64,000 nt of DNA from Gordionus sp. m RMFG-2023 (lineage: Eukaryota > Nematomorpha > Gordioida > Chordodea > Parachordodidae). The first letter of the stretch is position 1. Each line of letters opens with the position of its first letter. Of this stretch, positions 42,233 through 54,688 are shown one piece after another. Location of the stretch: NCBI RefSeq assembly GCF_954871325.1, contig NC_088777.1, forward strand, positions 4,032,509-4,096,508, written 5' to 3'. The notes under the pieces were generated by a model. That model ran no database searches. It was not told where the DNA came from and saw only the letters and a program-made list of their open reading frames with translations. Made by a program: the position numbers and the translations under genes.

Positions 42233-44118
42233 ATGAAAATAATCAAATATGAATATATAGATAAAGAGCTCATTATCAAATTTGAGAATGCATCACTTTC
42301 TAAGAATCGTTTTCAGCTAACAAAATACCTGAACCGAGGAGGGAAACCTTCAATTTATGTAAATAACTTTATAACACCTTTGACTAAATCAATCCTTATT
42401 TACATTAGATTCTTGAATTTAACATTGTGGTGCTGATAATAATTGGAATATTCTCGATTATAATTATGATATTAATCGTATTATTGAGTATCGACAAAAT
42501 AAAGCCACTTTCCCCTATAGTTGAATATGAAATGGATATAAAATCGATGGGAAGCAATGACAAGAAATCCAATTCGAAAAAGAAATATTTAAAGAAAAAA
42601 TCGTCTCAAGAATTAAGAACAGTTAAGATTATCAATGTCATTTTATCTTTTTTTAAAATCTTTTTCTCATTTATTATTTTTTTTTATCCCCAAACTTATA
42701 TTGTTAGAATTTCTAAAATAAAGATAAAAATAATTTTTCTAAGGATGAATTTCCAAGTAAATGTTTGAGCGTTGAATTATTTAAAGCTATAGAAATCACA
42801 GCAGAATCTACATGGCCACAATTTAATAGATAATGTTAAAAATAATAAGATAAACTATTTATTACAATATTTAAAGGAACATCATATTCCTCTTTAATGG
42901 AATTCTCTATTATTTTTATAATTCTTATATCACGCCTTTTTGTTTTTCAAGTTCTATCTTAGCATTATCATCAGAACGCTCCATGTTTATAAGTTATACA
43001 TTTTTAATTGGCTTGATTTTTTTGTAAATAACATATCGCATTAACATAACGCGTTTACTTGAATTCTTTTAAAATCTCGGATTTAGCCAGTTTTTAAAAA
43101 TCTAATCAAGATTTAACCAAAAAGATATTACCTAAGCCTCAAGATATAAGAATATAGATAGAATAATTTGTCCCTGTTTAGACTGTAATAAATCTGAAAT
43201 TTGTTGATTACGCCGTCATTAAGAATCTGTGGAACAGGGGTTTTTCGTAACTAGAGCATAAAGAACTGAAAGAAAAAAAGAAAGAAAGAAAGAAAGAAAG
43301 AGCATTATTAAATATATTTTTTTTAAAAAGAATCCTTTGAACTACAAATTTATTATTAGATACCTGAAATACCAAACACGAGACATTATAATTCAGAGGA
43401 AAATATTAAAGAGATCTCAGGCGCTTCCGAAAATGATTTAAATCTGACTAATCAATATGACATATCTGGCGAACATGACAGTATGTGCAAATCGCCTAAT
43501 CCAAGCAGTTATACTTCATTCAAAACGAAAACCATCGAGGGTTCGAATTCGTTTATTTCCAATGATAGCTCCTTCGTACAAGATACGCTTCCAAACACTT
43601 CGAATGTTTTTCACGTCACAAAGAACATTGGCCCGATAGGAACTAACGAGAGGATATCAACGAATAAGGGTTTTAAATTTGGCCTCAACCGTAAGGAGAA
43701 GAGAAAAAAAATTAAAAACCCATTAACTTACAAAGGAAAATCTGCGAAAGTCGAGCAAGCGCTTACTACAGAGGATAATATCGATAACATAAACTTAGAT
43801 TTCTTGAAAGCGAAAGGTCAAAACGATAATTATCGCCCCGCGCCTTTGCCACAACAAAGGGATCCTTTCGACTATAATCCTTGCACCATCTTAAAAAATT
43901 TCTTGCGCGATAAATCCCGGCCGAAGGATGAAGACGAAGAGCCGAATCCACATTTTCTAAAGGATTATTTGACGAAATCTCCTAAATGGTATCATACGTT
44001 CGTCAGGGAAAGGGCTCGAACATTCGCCAAAGGGACTAAGGGGGAGCCGCCATTATGGTTAAATTGGAAAAAGGTTCCATCCTGGTATAAAACCAAAATA
44101 ATGGCTGATATGGAATAG
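42233..44118 (+). CDS. Unrecognised single-pass membrane protein with basic cytoplasmic domain
   Basis: Three exons join in phase 0: 42233-42358, 42409-42621 (acceptor TTACATTAG, donor GTTAAG) and 43360-44118 (acceptor ATTATTAG). They give 365 residues from the ATG at 42233. Intron 1 is 50 nt, intron 2 is 738 nt. A short N-terminal part (ELIIKFENASLSKNRF) precedes a membrane helix (VVLIIIGIFSIIIMILIVLL). Next comes a very basic KKSNSKKKYLKKKSS stretch and a Ser/Asn-rich, probably disordered region. The C-terminus is a conserved-looking tryptophan/charge-rich stretch (SPKWYHTFVRERARTF, then PLWLNWKKVPSWYKTK). An in-frame stop lies just before the ATG. The acceptor ATATATAG inside exon 1 could instead mark an upstream exon, in which case this is the C-terminal half of a larger receptor. 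No family is recognised. Confidence 0.6.
43268..43302. repeat. AAAG microsatellite
   Basis: About eight AAAG units in the intron before the last exon of the membrane protein gene. Confidence 0.9.
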
Positions 44119-45178
44119 TTCTTATATATATAAAATATTTTTAAAAAAAATCTATTAAAATTTAAAAAAAAATTTAAAAAATCGTATTGTACATGTGTGT
44201 GTAAAACATTTAAATTACACGAATCTGTGTGAAGGAAAAATGCATTTTCGCAAACGATACATTAAATTTTGATAATTTTATCCTAAACGATTAGCCCAAT
44301 TTTAATGCTCCGACGACTTAGCGTATGGTGGAGATCGGGGTATACGGCAGGTGGGGTTAAAAGGCAAACGTCATTAACTTATTTTATTTTATCTTTCGGG
44401 CTAATTGTTTTAAATTTAACCTAAAGTTGTATTTTTATACATACACTCTACCATATGTTCATTAAGTAGTGAGAGCAGCCTCATATAAAAGATACGGATC
44501 AAAAACAATTTTTTATCCCCTTTTCGCCATTATTTTTTCCTTAATTTCTAGGGTATCAAATAAACTTAATCATGGAGTTTATCTAGAGTAATTACATATG
44601 TCATTTCGGGCTAACTTACTACCCCTGGGGCTATAAGACAAGTGCTAAAATGGCAAATAGACTGCTAAATATTTTAAGTAGGATTTCTACCTGTTAAGGA
44701 TATCCAATCCAAATATTTTTACCGATAATATTTGTAATAATCGTCATAGAGATGAAACCATTTTGGATGACCTTATTCCTAGTTACTTAAAACGCAGAGG
44801 AATAGCTTATAAGTCAAAACCCATTATGTAATGATAGGCACTTCTACTGGGGGTGGGGAGAGAAAGATCTTCGTTGGAATATAAAATAAGTGAGGAGGAA
44901 ATATTGGAAGGAGGTTAAGTGATATGGTTTTCTTAAGTTAATTTTGATGGTTACTATTTCATATTTTTGTTAAAAGTATTTAGGAGTAGGAAAAGACCAT
45001 TTTTTTGGAGAGGGAGACGATAAAATTTTAGGGACATATTATTGTCATTCAGTAAAAAGTGCGAATATCTGGTATAATGAACTAATTGTTTTGGATAGGC
45101 ATATTCTATTTGTGCAAAGAATATCTATTTTATCTGTATCTATAGTGAAGAATAATCTTTACATTTTAATGTATTAAT
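44119..45178. other. Spacer between the membrane protein gene and a hAT
   Basis: No gene seen. A GC-richer patch at about 44300-44355 (GACGACTTAGCGTATGG, then GGTATACGGCAGG) has no recognised origin. Confidence 0.4.
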
Positions 45179-46790
45179 TAGTGCTGTAAACGTTACTACA
45201 AAAAAACGCGTTACCGTTACTCGTTACCATTTTACAAAAGAAAAGCGCGTTACCTACTTTTCAAAAAAGTAACGGGCTACTCGTTACTTAAAAAAATTAA
45301 ATGTTATATATAGAGCACCGACAATATATAATAAAATAAAACTATACAAAAAGAACATATAAGATAAGATCTTTTTATAATAAAATTTTCATATATAATT
45401 ATAATATGAATAAAATTATACAAAAATATTATATTATAAGATAACATCTTTATGTAACAATTTTTTATTTATTTTTAACAACAATTGATTTTCAAAATTT
45501 TGATCAGATAAATGTGAGCGCTTAGTACTCAACACAGCTTTCGCCGTGCTAAACACACGTTCAATTGGTGCAGAGGATGGAAAAGTGGTGTTATATTTAA
45601 TAAAAAAAAATTTCAATTCGGGGAATTTATAAAAAATATTTAAGGAAATATCTTAATTTTGAAAAAAGCTTGAAAGATCATCTATACAGAGACCTTCATT
45701 CATTTCCTCATCAATAAGTTCCAGCATTCTTCTTTTATTGACCTCTAATTTTATCCAGGGCCAATCCAATTTAAATAGTGGGTGAATTATTGCCGATAGT
45801 ATATATTCATCATCATAAATGTGTTTGAATCTATTGAAAATATGATAGTCAAAATATAAATTATAAACAATATTTGAACTGTATACCTTTTATCTACGGA
45901 TTCCAGGATTGAATCAATTAGCGGCTTACAAAACTAAAAATTATTCAAAGCCAATTTTTTAAGTTTTGATATTATAATGGTTATAGTGGGAGTGAGTTAT
46001 CCCAAATGCATATTTTCTTCGCTCTCTAAAATTATAAAGAGCCGTAGCTATCGAATACATGGTTAAATAATAAGATGCTATATATATATAGTATTTTATT
46101 GATAAGATCTACAATGAAATTTAAATAAATTTTTTTTAAATCATTTCATGATTAAGTTTTTATATGTTTAAAATAATTATATATTAATTCTTTCTTTACC
46201 TTCAAATGTTTTTTTTAAGTTTGAGCTACTTGACATTGACGTTGAAATATTTGCGTTGGGACATAATTTACATTTACAAAGTGTAGACTTGGTACCATTA
46301 ATTTTCTTAATTGGTTTAAAATATAATTCAAATTGGGGCCAGGGAAGGGTTAAATCTTCTTCATCTGAAGAAGTAAGTATAATATGGACATAATATTCTT
46401 TTAAAATAAATTATAAATTAAATAATAATATTATAATTACTTTGAATTTTGATTGAATATTAATTTCAACTGATAATTTAACAACTAGAATTTAAAAAAA
46501 AATGTTTAATATGGTTAATATTAATTAAAACTCGGCTTAAATTATTAATATTAAGAATTAAAAAATAAATAAAAGTAATTTATAAAACAATAAAATACGT
46601 TTTTCTTTTTATTGATATTTTTTAAGAAAAAATATAAAGTAACGAGTAAAGTAACGTTTTGCGTTACCGTTACCTAAAAAAAAAAACGCGTTACCGTTAC
46701 TCGTTACCTTTAGATGAGGGTAACGAAAGGTGTTTCTTTTCTTCAAAAAAAGTAACGACGTTACTTTTTTGTCGTTACTTCACAGCAATA
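45179..46790 (-). mobile_element. hAT element, non-autonomous or decayed
   Basis: The ends TAGTGCTGTAAACG and, inverted, TATTGCTGTGAAGTAACG are flanked by the exact 8-bp duplication GTATTAAT (45171-45178 and 46791-46798). Subterminal GCGTTACCGTTACTCGTTAC occurs in the same orientation near both ends, perhaps as transposase binding sites. The exact target duplication suggests a fairly recent insertion. Confidence 0.85.
45434..45616 (-). pseudogene. hAT transposase C-terminal fragment
   Basis: The 60-residue frame has FPSSAPIERVFSTAKAVLS and RSHLSDQNFENQLLLK, the hAT dimerisation region next to the C-terminal catalytic Glu. Only damaged traces lie upstream in the element. Confidence 0.7.
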
Positions 46791-48009
46791 GTATTAATTT
46801 TTTTTCTTCTCGTTTTATAGGTTAAATTTAAAATTTGGCATTGCCCACAGAGTCGTTGGTAAATAGCAAAAAGCACGACATTACCTTAATATTAAATAGC
46901 GTACACGCTATAATAGGTTATCCCGAAAAAGAATATTAAAGTTTCGTATGATAATATGATCACAGGCAATATAAGATGCAATGTAATTTATTTTTTTTTT
47001 CAAACTACTAGTAATGTTTCCAAAACGTAAAAGTTGTGCGAAATTATGATCGACATTGTATTGCAGTAAATAAGAAAGAAGATTGCTTATCCGACCCTGC
47101 ACATGGAAACAGTATGAGCCAGATCGGGAATATCGGAGGTCACGTGCGTTCCCATAGGCGCAAACCCCAGGAGTTATAAACCTTAATACTCTCCATAAAT
47201 GAGTATGATGAGGAATCTTTACTTTATCCTTATTTTATGGACACAGATTTTAAATTTACATCTAATATGAAAAAAAAATGCATTTATATTAAAGATATGC
47301 CCGTGCGAATGGGAGAGAGGGAGGGGCAGTCAAATACACGAATTCGCGGCGAAATATAAGAAAACACAAAATGCTAATTCGCATCTGTGAACGCAGGGTA
47401 AGAGACGCTAAATTTCCTTTCTTATGCATTTAAATGTGAATTTTAAATGTATTAGATATTTTGCTCAGTCATATATTACAAAATATAAATCGCCTTCAAA
47501 TTAAACAGGTATGGCAAGCGATCCTTTTATCATAGACACGTTGTTCTGGTTATTTACGGCTGTCTGATGTAAAAAAAAAATAATAGATATATGTTTCCTT
47601 TAAATAAATTGTAAAATATATGAAAAACATATAAAATGCATTAGTAAAGAAACCTTAGAGAAATAATGTAAAGTTACGAGCATTATATAATATAGATATT
47701 TAAAAAAACGATTGATGATTTTAAATAAATTATGGTTAAGTAATTATCCATTTTGAGTAATTTTCTTATGTTATAGCTTTTTAGCCATATAATAACATAT
47801 TTAAAAAATCAGTGATTTTTATTCAAAAACATATTACCCATCTAATCTTAATAAGCAGGATAAAAGATACTAGGTTTTTAAAAAAAAATGTTATCTGACG
47901 TGACGTTAGTCGACTTGCTAAAATTTATTAAAATGCATTTCATATTAACGGAATCACACGGTAGTCCGATCTACTGTGTATCATCCCTCTCCTTCATCAA
48001 ATGGTTTAG

Positions 48010-48228
48010 GAAACAGGCTGACTTGAGTTGATTCTTAAGATTGTCCCGATTAATTCTAGCCAAAATAATATTACGTTAGATTAGGGATTTGGCAAATAAG
48101 GGTTCAAAAGATTCGGCTTTCTGTCATCTATGTGCAAAATATCCAGCCTTACATAATATAATTTTGGCTTAATTCTTAATTGGGCCATGTTTAAAAATCG
48201 ACCTAAATCAAGCCTTTTAACAATACTA
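48010..48228. repeat. MITE family 1, copy 8
   Basis: A diverged copy with TTGATTCTTAAGATTGTCCC at the left, and CAAGCCTTTTAACAATAC then TA at the right. The internal GCCAAAATAATATTACG segment is kept. Confidence 0.55.
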
Positions 48229-48234
48229 CCCCAA

Positions 48235-48330
48235 AGGACGGAACCAGGCTTTAGAAAAAAAATATGCCCACAGAAATATAGAATCGTGATACTTGAACCG
48301 ACTAGGCCACAGGCATTTATCTAAGTATCT
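48235..48330 (-). repeat. Possible tRNA-derived sequence (SINE head or tRNA relic)
   Basis: On the minus strand TGGCCTAGTCGG matches the polymerase III A box consensus TRGCNNAGYNGG fully. About 50 bases further, GGTTCCGTCC is a poor B box. No cloverleaf could be folded by eye. Confidence 0.2.
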
Positions 48331-48958
48331 GAATATAGAGATAAAATTATAACGCTACTTAATAGTTTGATAAAACACATAAAAAAATCAATAACATTCA
48401 CAAGGTACCCAAAAATATCGGTGCCAGGTAGTATCCATCTGTCAGATACCCGGCTGTATTGGTATAGACAAAAAAAAGTTATATCGCTGCATCTGTATTA
48501 TATTTTTGATCTAAAGAAAATTTTTATTGAACATTGCAATAAAGACTAAATTATTTTAAAAAATTTCCGGGTGTAGTTATACCATTCAAGATATTTTGCA
48601 AACCTCCAGTTCAATAATTAATTGTGCTATGTCCAAAACTTGAAGAAAAAAATTTAAACAATGTTCGATACATTTTAATGAATATAAATGTTTCTTTTTT
48701 TATCTTTCAAAATAAAAACCTATCTAAAATAATTTTCCGAAAATTTTTCGTAAGTTTTAAAATATTTAACATAATGAATTCGTTAAAGTTTTGAAGTTTC
48801 AACGATAAATAACAAATTTCCAAGTACATGCGTATATAATAAATAATTTATTCTATATCTATCATCGTGATTATAATTACAAACAATACAATTTAAACAA
48901 CTTCTTTTAAAATAAAATAACCTTTACAAATTTTAATTTTATATAGGTTTAAAATCTT

Positions 48959-51028
48959 TTAGCCCCAAAAATTTTCCCCTAATACCAATCCTTCATCTTT
49001 GGGGTTCCGTAAAGATTGCCCACTTATTTTCGAATCCAACATGGCCGCATAATTGACGGCTGACATATCAAAGTTGTAGGTTTGATTGTGGGTAGTCTCG
49101 GTGTCAGCAAAAGGTTTCAAACGATGAGCAAGATTTAATAATTTATTGTATTGCCTTTTATATGCTGTAAGTAAGACCGACCCACAAATAGTGATGCAAT
49201 CTAATATTATAAGCCTTGAACGAATATGAAGAGTTAGAGAATTTTGTGAGTTAACATCGGTTTGACAAGTATTGTAATCACTATTAAGGGATTTGGCTAT
49301 AAGATACCATAATCTTCCTATATTATAAAAGCATTGAATATTATGAGAATCTTTATCCTTAAAGCTTCTGGAACTGGATAATGGAGTTGGTATAGGTGTG
49401 ATACATAAAGCTAGGTAGAGTTGAAAAGTTCCTCTCAAATGCCTCATTTTTTCTTCGTTAAAATGGAGGGCTATATCATAATTGACTGGATTGGTATTTT
49501 TAATTAATATTCCTGAGATAAGTGGCATGAGTGAAAGATAAAAATTGGCAGAGAGGGATAAGTGAAAATGAGGAAAGTAAGTGCACAAAGCATTTGCCAA
49601 AGGAGAAATTATGAATGCCGATTTTAGATTGGATTCCACTTGTTTTATACCTTGATTTATGATAGCCGTGGATACACAGTCTTCTAAATAACGCAGGATT
49701 TTTTCTTTGGCTTCTGCATGCTTATCATTTGGTTTGGAAGAGTTTTTTATATTAAATTTTTGCCCAGAATTTTCAAGGCTGTCAATATACAAAGTCAATG
49801 CTAAAGGTTTATATTTTTTGTTTAAAAATTCTAATTCATTCCCCGTCAAAATGGTTTTTAGTTTGTGATACTTGTCTATCAGGTGATGAGCACTATGAGC
49901 AGACAGGGTATTTATGATCATATTGATTATTCTCTTCATATCCACTCTATATTTTTTGACCGCTTCAATTTGACTATCATTGATAGGCTTGACTATAGTT
50001 TCTGTTATATAATTATATCTATTCATACTAATTTTGTAATCATATTCAATATCATATGAATCAAGTCTATATTTTGATTCATCTATTGAATCTAAATTAA
50101 TAGAAGGTTTAGACTTAAATGAAAAGTTTTTGAAAGCATCACTTTGTTTGGATGAATCTAAATTAATAGAAGGTTTAGGCTTAAATGAAAAGTTTTTGAA
50201 AGCATCACTTTGTTTGGCCTTAAAGTTAGAAATAGTTTCCATCACATTATTAGAATCATTAATTTTTTCCTCGAATGACATGGTAACATTATTATTACTA
50301 TAGTTTAGGGAATTATTAATTGTTTTATCATCAATTATAAAATTTTGATTGGAATTAATATTAATAAAAATATCATTATGTTGTGAATTAATGTTATTGA
50401 CCTTATTCATTAAAGCAAAATTGAAATCATAAGTTTGTTCTTTGTGTGATGTGGGAATATTACCATTAATATAATTTATCGCATTAGATGTTGCATTATC
50501 AATTATAAAATTTTGATTTGAATTAAGGGTTGTAAAAATATCTGTATTAATAGGATCCTTTGAGTTGTTATAATTATTTAAATAAGGGATATTGATATTG
50601 GCTGAGAGATTTTGAGTTATTTGTAAGTCTGGTTTCATAATATCTAAACTTATATATGGCTGATTTACTATATTGTTGTTAATATGATCTAGCTTAGATA
50701 TTGAATTAGTATTTGTAATGGATATACTTGATATCACAGCTGTAGATAAAATCTTGTAAACACTATCAGAAATAATATGTTGATTGTTTAATTGAGAAAG
50801 GTAGATTTTTTCGGTTTCAATGGTATCAGAAACATTTGTAATTTTATTAGGCATTATTACATGATGATTTTTATCAATTTCAGCTTTCTGCACCTCCAGA
50901 TCAATGTCATAAATGATAGATAAATACTTTTCCTTTTCATGATCAAACTTATTAGAAATCTCAAGTAACTTGTTTTGTATTAGGAGTTGCCTATTTTCTA
51001 AGCTTTCTTTTGAGAAATTTGCTAACAT
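48959..51028 (-). CDS. GLE1: mRNA export factor GLE1 (nucleoporin GLE1-like)
   Basis: GLE1 binds the DEAD-box helicase DBP5/DDX19 at the cytoplasmic face of the nuclear pore and, with inositol hexakisphosphate, drives mRNP release. The gene is one uninterrupted frame of 689 residues from ATG at 51028, close to human GLE1 (698). Residues about 1-50 are helical and charged. Residues 60-300 are Asn/Ser/Ile-rich, with internal repeats (SNQNFIID twice; a 22-residue unit with AFKNFSFK twice). The C-terminal GLE1 domain (about 395-689) has AFIISPLANALCTYFP, NEEKMRHLRGTFQLYLAL, IGRLWYLIAKSLNSD, ICGSVLLTAYKRQYNKLL and the terminal LGENFWG. These line up with the human domain and its final SSFW. No signal or membrane segment. 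ATP5PB lies head-to-head about 1.9 kb away. Sequence divergence is high, but the block order is clear. Confidence 0.86.
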   Translation of the reverse strand: MLANFSKESLENRQLLIQNKLLEISNKFDHEKEKYLSIIYDIDLEVQKAEIDKNHHVIMPNKITNVSDTIETEKIYLSQLNNQHIISDSVYKILSTAVISSISITNTNSISKLDHINNNIVNQPYISLDIMKPDLQITQNLSANINIPYLNNYNNSKDPINTDIFTTLNSNQNFIIDNATSNAINYINGNIPTSHKEQTYDFNFALMNKVNNINSQHNDIFININSNQNFIIDDKTINNSLNYSNNNVTMSFEEKINDSNNVMETISNFKAKQSDAFKNFSFKPKPSINLDSSKQSDAFKNFSFKSKPSINLDSIDESKYRLDSYDIEYDYKISMNRYNYITETIVKPINDSQIEAVKKYRVDMKRIINMIINTLSAHSAHHLIDKYHKLKTILTGNELEFLNKKYKPLALTLYIDSLENSGQKFNIKNSSKPNDKHAEAKEKILRYLEDCVSTAIINQGIKQVESNLKSAFIISPLANALCTYFPHFHLSLSANFYLSLMPLISGILIKNTNPVNYDIALHFNEEKMRHLRGTFQLYLALCITPIPTPLSSSRSFKDKDSHNIQCFYNIGRLWYLIAKSLNSDYNTCQTDVNSQNSLTLHIRSRLIILDCITICGSVLLTAYKRQYNKLLNLAHRLKPFADTETTHNQTYNFDMSAVNYAAMLDSKISGQSLRNPKDEGLVLGENFWG
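50095..50220 (-). repeat. GLE1: 66-bp tandem duplication inside GLE1
   Basis: Two nearly identical 66-bp units code for KPSINLDS-plus-DAFKNFSFK repeats in the low-complexity N-terminal half. The near identity at base level means a recent duplication. Confidence 0.8.
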
Positions 51029-52879
51029 ATGTTTTAAATGCGTGAATTATATTTTGGTAGAAAAGTTAAACCTTGACCAATTTAACTATCTATTCCAATC
51101 GAATGTTTTTATTATAATCAGTGATGTATAACCTAAAACTTGGCAATATAGATATATTTAGTGAAATTAATTTAGTTAAAATACATAATTAGTTTTAAAC
51201 CTAAAATATTATTAATATTTAAGAACATATACATAAAAACTAATTATGTAATTATTAATTCTCTAAAGATCATTATTACATATTTTTTATTGTTTCCTTT
51301 CCCAATTGGGTGGTCCCAGAAACGTTATCAATATATTTTTTTATTTATTAACTTAGCTGAGCCTATCGGCAGTGCTTTGATATATGATGGAGTGTAAAAT
51401 GCTTAGAAAATTAAGGAATTCAAAAAAATTAGAAGCATTCATTAAAAAGGTTACATTTCTAATATAGAGATAGAAGCAAGATATGTTTTCCAAAATTGAA
51501 ATATTGTACTATTATTTATATCATATTTATTGAAGATAGATTTTAATTAGAGGGTTTCAAACCTTAAGACATACTTGGCAAATGTTAGGATAAGTCATGA
51601 TGATATTTGCAGATAAATATAATAACATATGGAATGCCTTCGTAATATAGAGATAATAAAAATTGAACAATTGAACTTAAATTTTCAAAATTTTGAAACC
51701 AGGTTGATGATTTTATTTATCAATGAAGAAATTTTAGCATTTAAAAAATGTTCTAAATATTATTTCGCTATTGATTAATGTTGAAGTTGGACAGACGGGT
51801 CCCCCCATTAGTGAAGTTGAGAAATTAATGTAACACGAATTTATTTTAATAGTTAATCAAAAGTAAAAATTTATTATATCATATAATCGGACATAAAAAT
51901 AAAAACTAAAATCAAAAATTTAACCAATACAATTTATTTTTCCGAGGTCTTATACAGTCCCCATTTTTTTAAATTAAATGATAATAAATAAATATTAATT
52001 TCCATCCATGTCCATCTTGAAAACTGGCTAGAACCAATTTTGAGGACGAAATCAAAACAGGGTGGTATAATTCAACAAAAAAAAATGGTAATATACGAGT
52101 ATGGTATAAACAAATAGAAAAATATAAATGATAAACAAGTTATCGTTTGAAAACACAACAATTAGCAATTTTATTTTCTGTTAAAACGTGTCCTTTGGAA
52201 AAGTTTTCCTAATTTAGATATAAGTAGTTAAAGCTTTATTCTTTAAAACATGTTCTCTGCAAACCGTGCTGAGACCACAGTTCTTAAGGTTTAGGATTGG
52301 GTAATAAAGCGGATATTTATTTTAAATTTTGGAAAATATTTATTTTATCTTGTATCTAAGATATAAATTATTTTAAAATATCCATATTTAATTTAAATAG
52401 TTTTAAAATACTTGACATATGAAAATTTTTGATAAACATAAATTATATTTTATTTTAATCACTTTACATCTATTATTACTTAATGGTGTAATAGGCCTAA
52501 ATTTGCTGAGTAGAGCAGTTATTATATATTTATATGTATTGATATATATATAGAAAAACAATTTAGGAATCTTACTCTTCTAGTTAAATATAAAAGATTA
52601 TCTCTTTATAAAAATGGATTAAAATAGAAATAATCATAGTTGACATTCGTACATTTCAAATTGTCAAGAGTAATCAATCTTCAGTAGAATTATAGTTCAT
52701 CGCCTTATTTTTAGCAAAACGCTGTGTATACCTCTTCAATATGTTATCTAAAATATGTAATTAGACCTATTTTATATATAGTTATTATTTTAAAATTAGA
52801 TCCTTATAATAGGAGAATATTGCAAATAACATACAAGTTGATAAAATATTTTATAGGTTTTTTATATCCTTCAATTTAG
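51029..52879. other. Spacer between GLE1 and ATP5PB
   Basis: AT-rich; it should contain both promoters and the first coding exon of ATP5PB. The only near candidate, ATG at about 52740 reading MLSKI before GTAATT, has the wrong phase. Confidence 0.4.
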
Positions 52880-54688
52880 ACATGTAATATCATCCCCATT
52901 TCTTACTTCTACAAATAAAATTTTGAATCTATCAGATAATTATCCATCAAAGACTAAAGTGAACCCTGAAAGAGATATAAAAAACTATCCAAGATTAGAA
53001 CAAAATATGTACCCACCAAAAGTACGATTTGGTATATTACCTAGTTCATGGTTTGATTTTTTTTACATGAAGACTGGCGTTACTGGTATTTTTTAATTAA
53101 TTTAAAAAATATATATTTGTATAAAGCTCAGTAGAAAATTTGTTCTTTAACATAGATAATATCTGTGGATAATTATCATAATCTTATAAAATTAAGAGAA
53201 TTTATGTTTATGTATCTAATTTATTTAAAATCTCTATATTAAATTTTTTTAAATAGGATTATTATCATATCTAAGAATTGATTTTAAAATATCAGATCTA
53301 TTTTAGTCATGATAAATTAATTATAATTTTAAAAGTCTATATAATGGTATTTTATCAAAAGGGTCATATTTATTTTTTGGTGGATTGGTGACAACTTTAT
53401 TACAAAAAGAAATTTGGGTAGTGGAAACAGAATTTTGTAGTGGTATAGTATTTATAGGGATTCAGATTTTCTTACTTAAAATGTATGGAGAAAAAGTCAA
53501 AAATTATTTATTCAATAAAGTTGAGGTAATTTATTTTAATTATTGTATAATTTATCATATAATTAAAATAAAATTTGTTAAAATATTATATAATCTATAA
53601 TAATATCTTAATTTGAACAATATAAAATCTTTACTTTAAGAGTTAAAATATAAATCATAGGTATGGTGAAGATTTTCCTAAAGGGAAAGAATTTCAGTGT
53701 TATCACCCTCATAGGGAGTAGGCCTATCTTTTGTAGTCCTTTGGCAGATTATTAGTTTGTTTCTTTTTATAAATGTATTTTTTTCCTGAAAATTTTTGCC
53801 CAATAAAGTTATATTATTTAATATATATTATAATAACTAATTAATTATTATTTAAGTAAAAATATTTGTATTTATTTATTTTTGATGAAGAATAGGCCAA
53901 TGAAGTTTTTTCTTTTCATTGATAAAATTATAAACTATAATTGTAATATCTATACAGAATAACATTAAAGATGTTAGAGATTTACATCAGAAACACATTC
54001 AGCTTTATGAAAACAATATAGAATCTGAGAAAATCAAGCAGAGAGAATCAGAAGCCCCTAAATATATAGCCCAATTTCAAAGAGTAATTAATTTAAAAAT
54101 AAAATTACAAATTAGAGATGTATGGGATATTAGAGTCAGAACAGGATGAGGTTGAAATTCAGCTCTTCTGTGAAAAAAATACTTAATCCATTCCTATAAA
54201 TACATTATATTTGTATTTGCAAGTTCAATCAATTGTATAGATAAATAGCTATCATTTTTATATAATAGAAATACAACTTTTTATGAGCAATTTTTTTGCA
54301 GTATTAGGAGTTTTTTTTGGCGATTTTTTTCTCCATTACCAGATAATATACTCTAATGGCTATATTAAATAGATAATAAATTAATCTTACTTTTGCCATT
54401 GATTTACTTGAACAATATTTTCTTTAATTAAAATAGATTTTAAGTATCAACATGACTAATGATAATTTTTTTTGAGATATGGATATTAGATTGGTACTAG
54501 TACAGATATAGTAGATCCAATACATCTTTTTAATAAACCATCATTCATTTATAATACTGATAAATAATTTTTTTTTTGATTTTAATAACTTTTCAATGAT
54601 TTCTTTTTAGGATAATGTTGCTCTACAATTAGAAAGGAATTACCGGGAAAGGCTTGTAGCTATTCATGATGCTATCAAAAAAAGATTG
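52880..54688 (+). CDS. ATP5PB: Mitochondrial ATP synthase subunit b (partial)
   Basis: The peripheral-stalk subunit b of the F1Fo ATP synthase, in the inner membrane. Four exons recovered: 52880-53085, 53362-53525, 53958-54083 and 54611-54688, with GT-AG ends and matching phases (2 in, then 1, 0, 0, 0). Exon 1 gives a presequence-like stretch, then VRFGILPSSWFDFFYMKTGVTG, interrupted at its last Gly by the intron; the family reads VRYGVIP ... KTGVTG here. Exon 2 gives the membrane hairpin SYLFFGGLVTTLLQKEIWVV. Exon 3 gives the long stalk helix, and exon 4 gives DNVALQLERNYRERL, matching human NNIAMALEVTYRERL at the same spacing. The start codon exon (before 52880, phase 2) and the last exon (about 50 residues after KKRL) were not found. 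A PIF element and tandem duplication lie downstream, so the last exon may be beyond them or heavily diverged. Confidence 0.85.

Larger units (their letters stand above)
46799..48958. other. Spacer between a hAT and GLE1
   Basis: It holds MITE-1 copy 8 (about 48010-48228) and a possible tRNA-like head on the minus strand near 48330-48235. An AAATTGTAC-type 3' region of GLE1 probably covers the last few hundred bases. Otherwise nothing recognised. Confidence 0.45.

Noticed and set aside
43070-43250. Ninth MITE-1 copy
   Set aside because: Only a short internal stretch (ATTACCTAAGCCTCAAGAT) matches and the ends are not recognisable.
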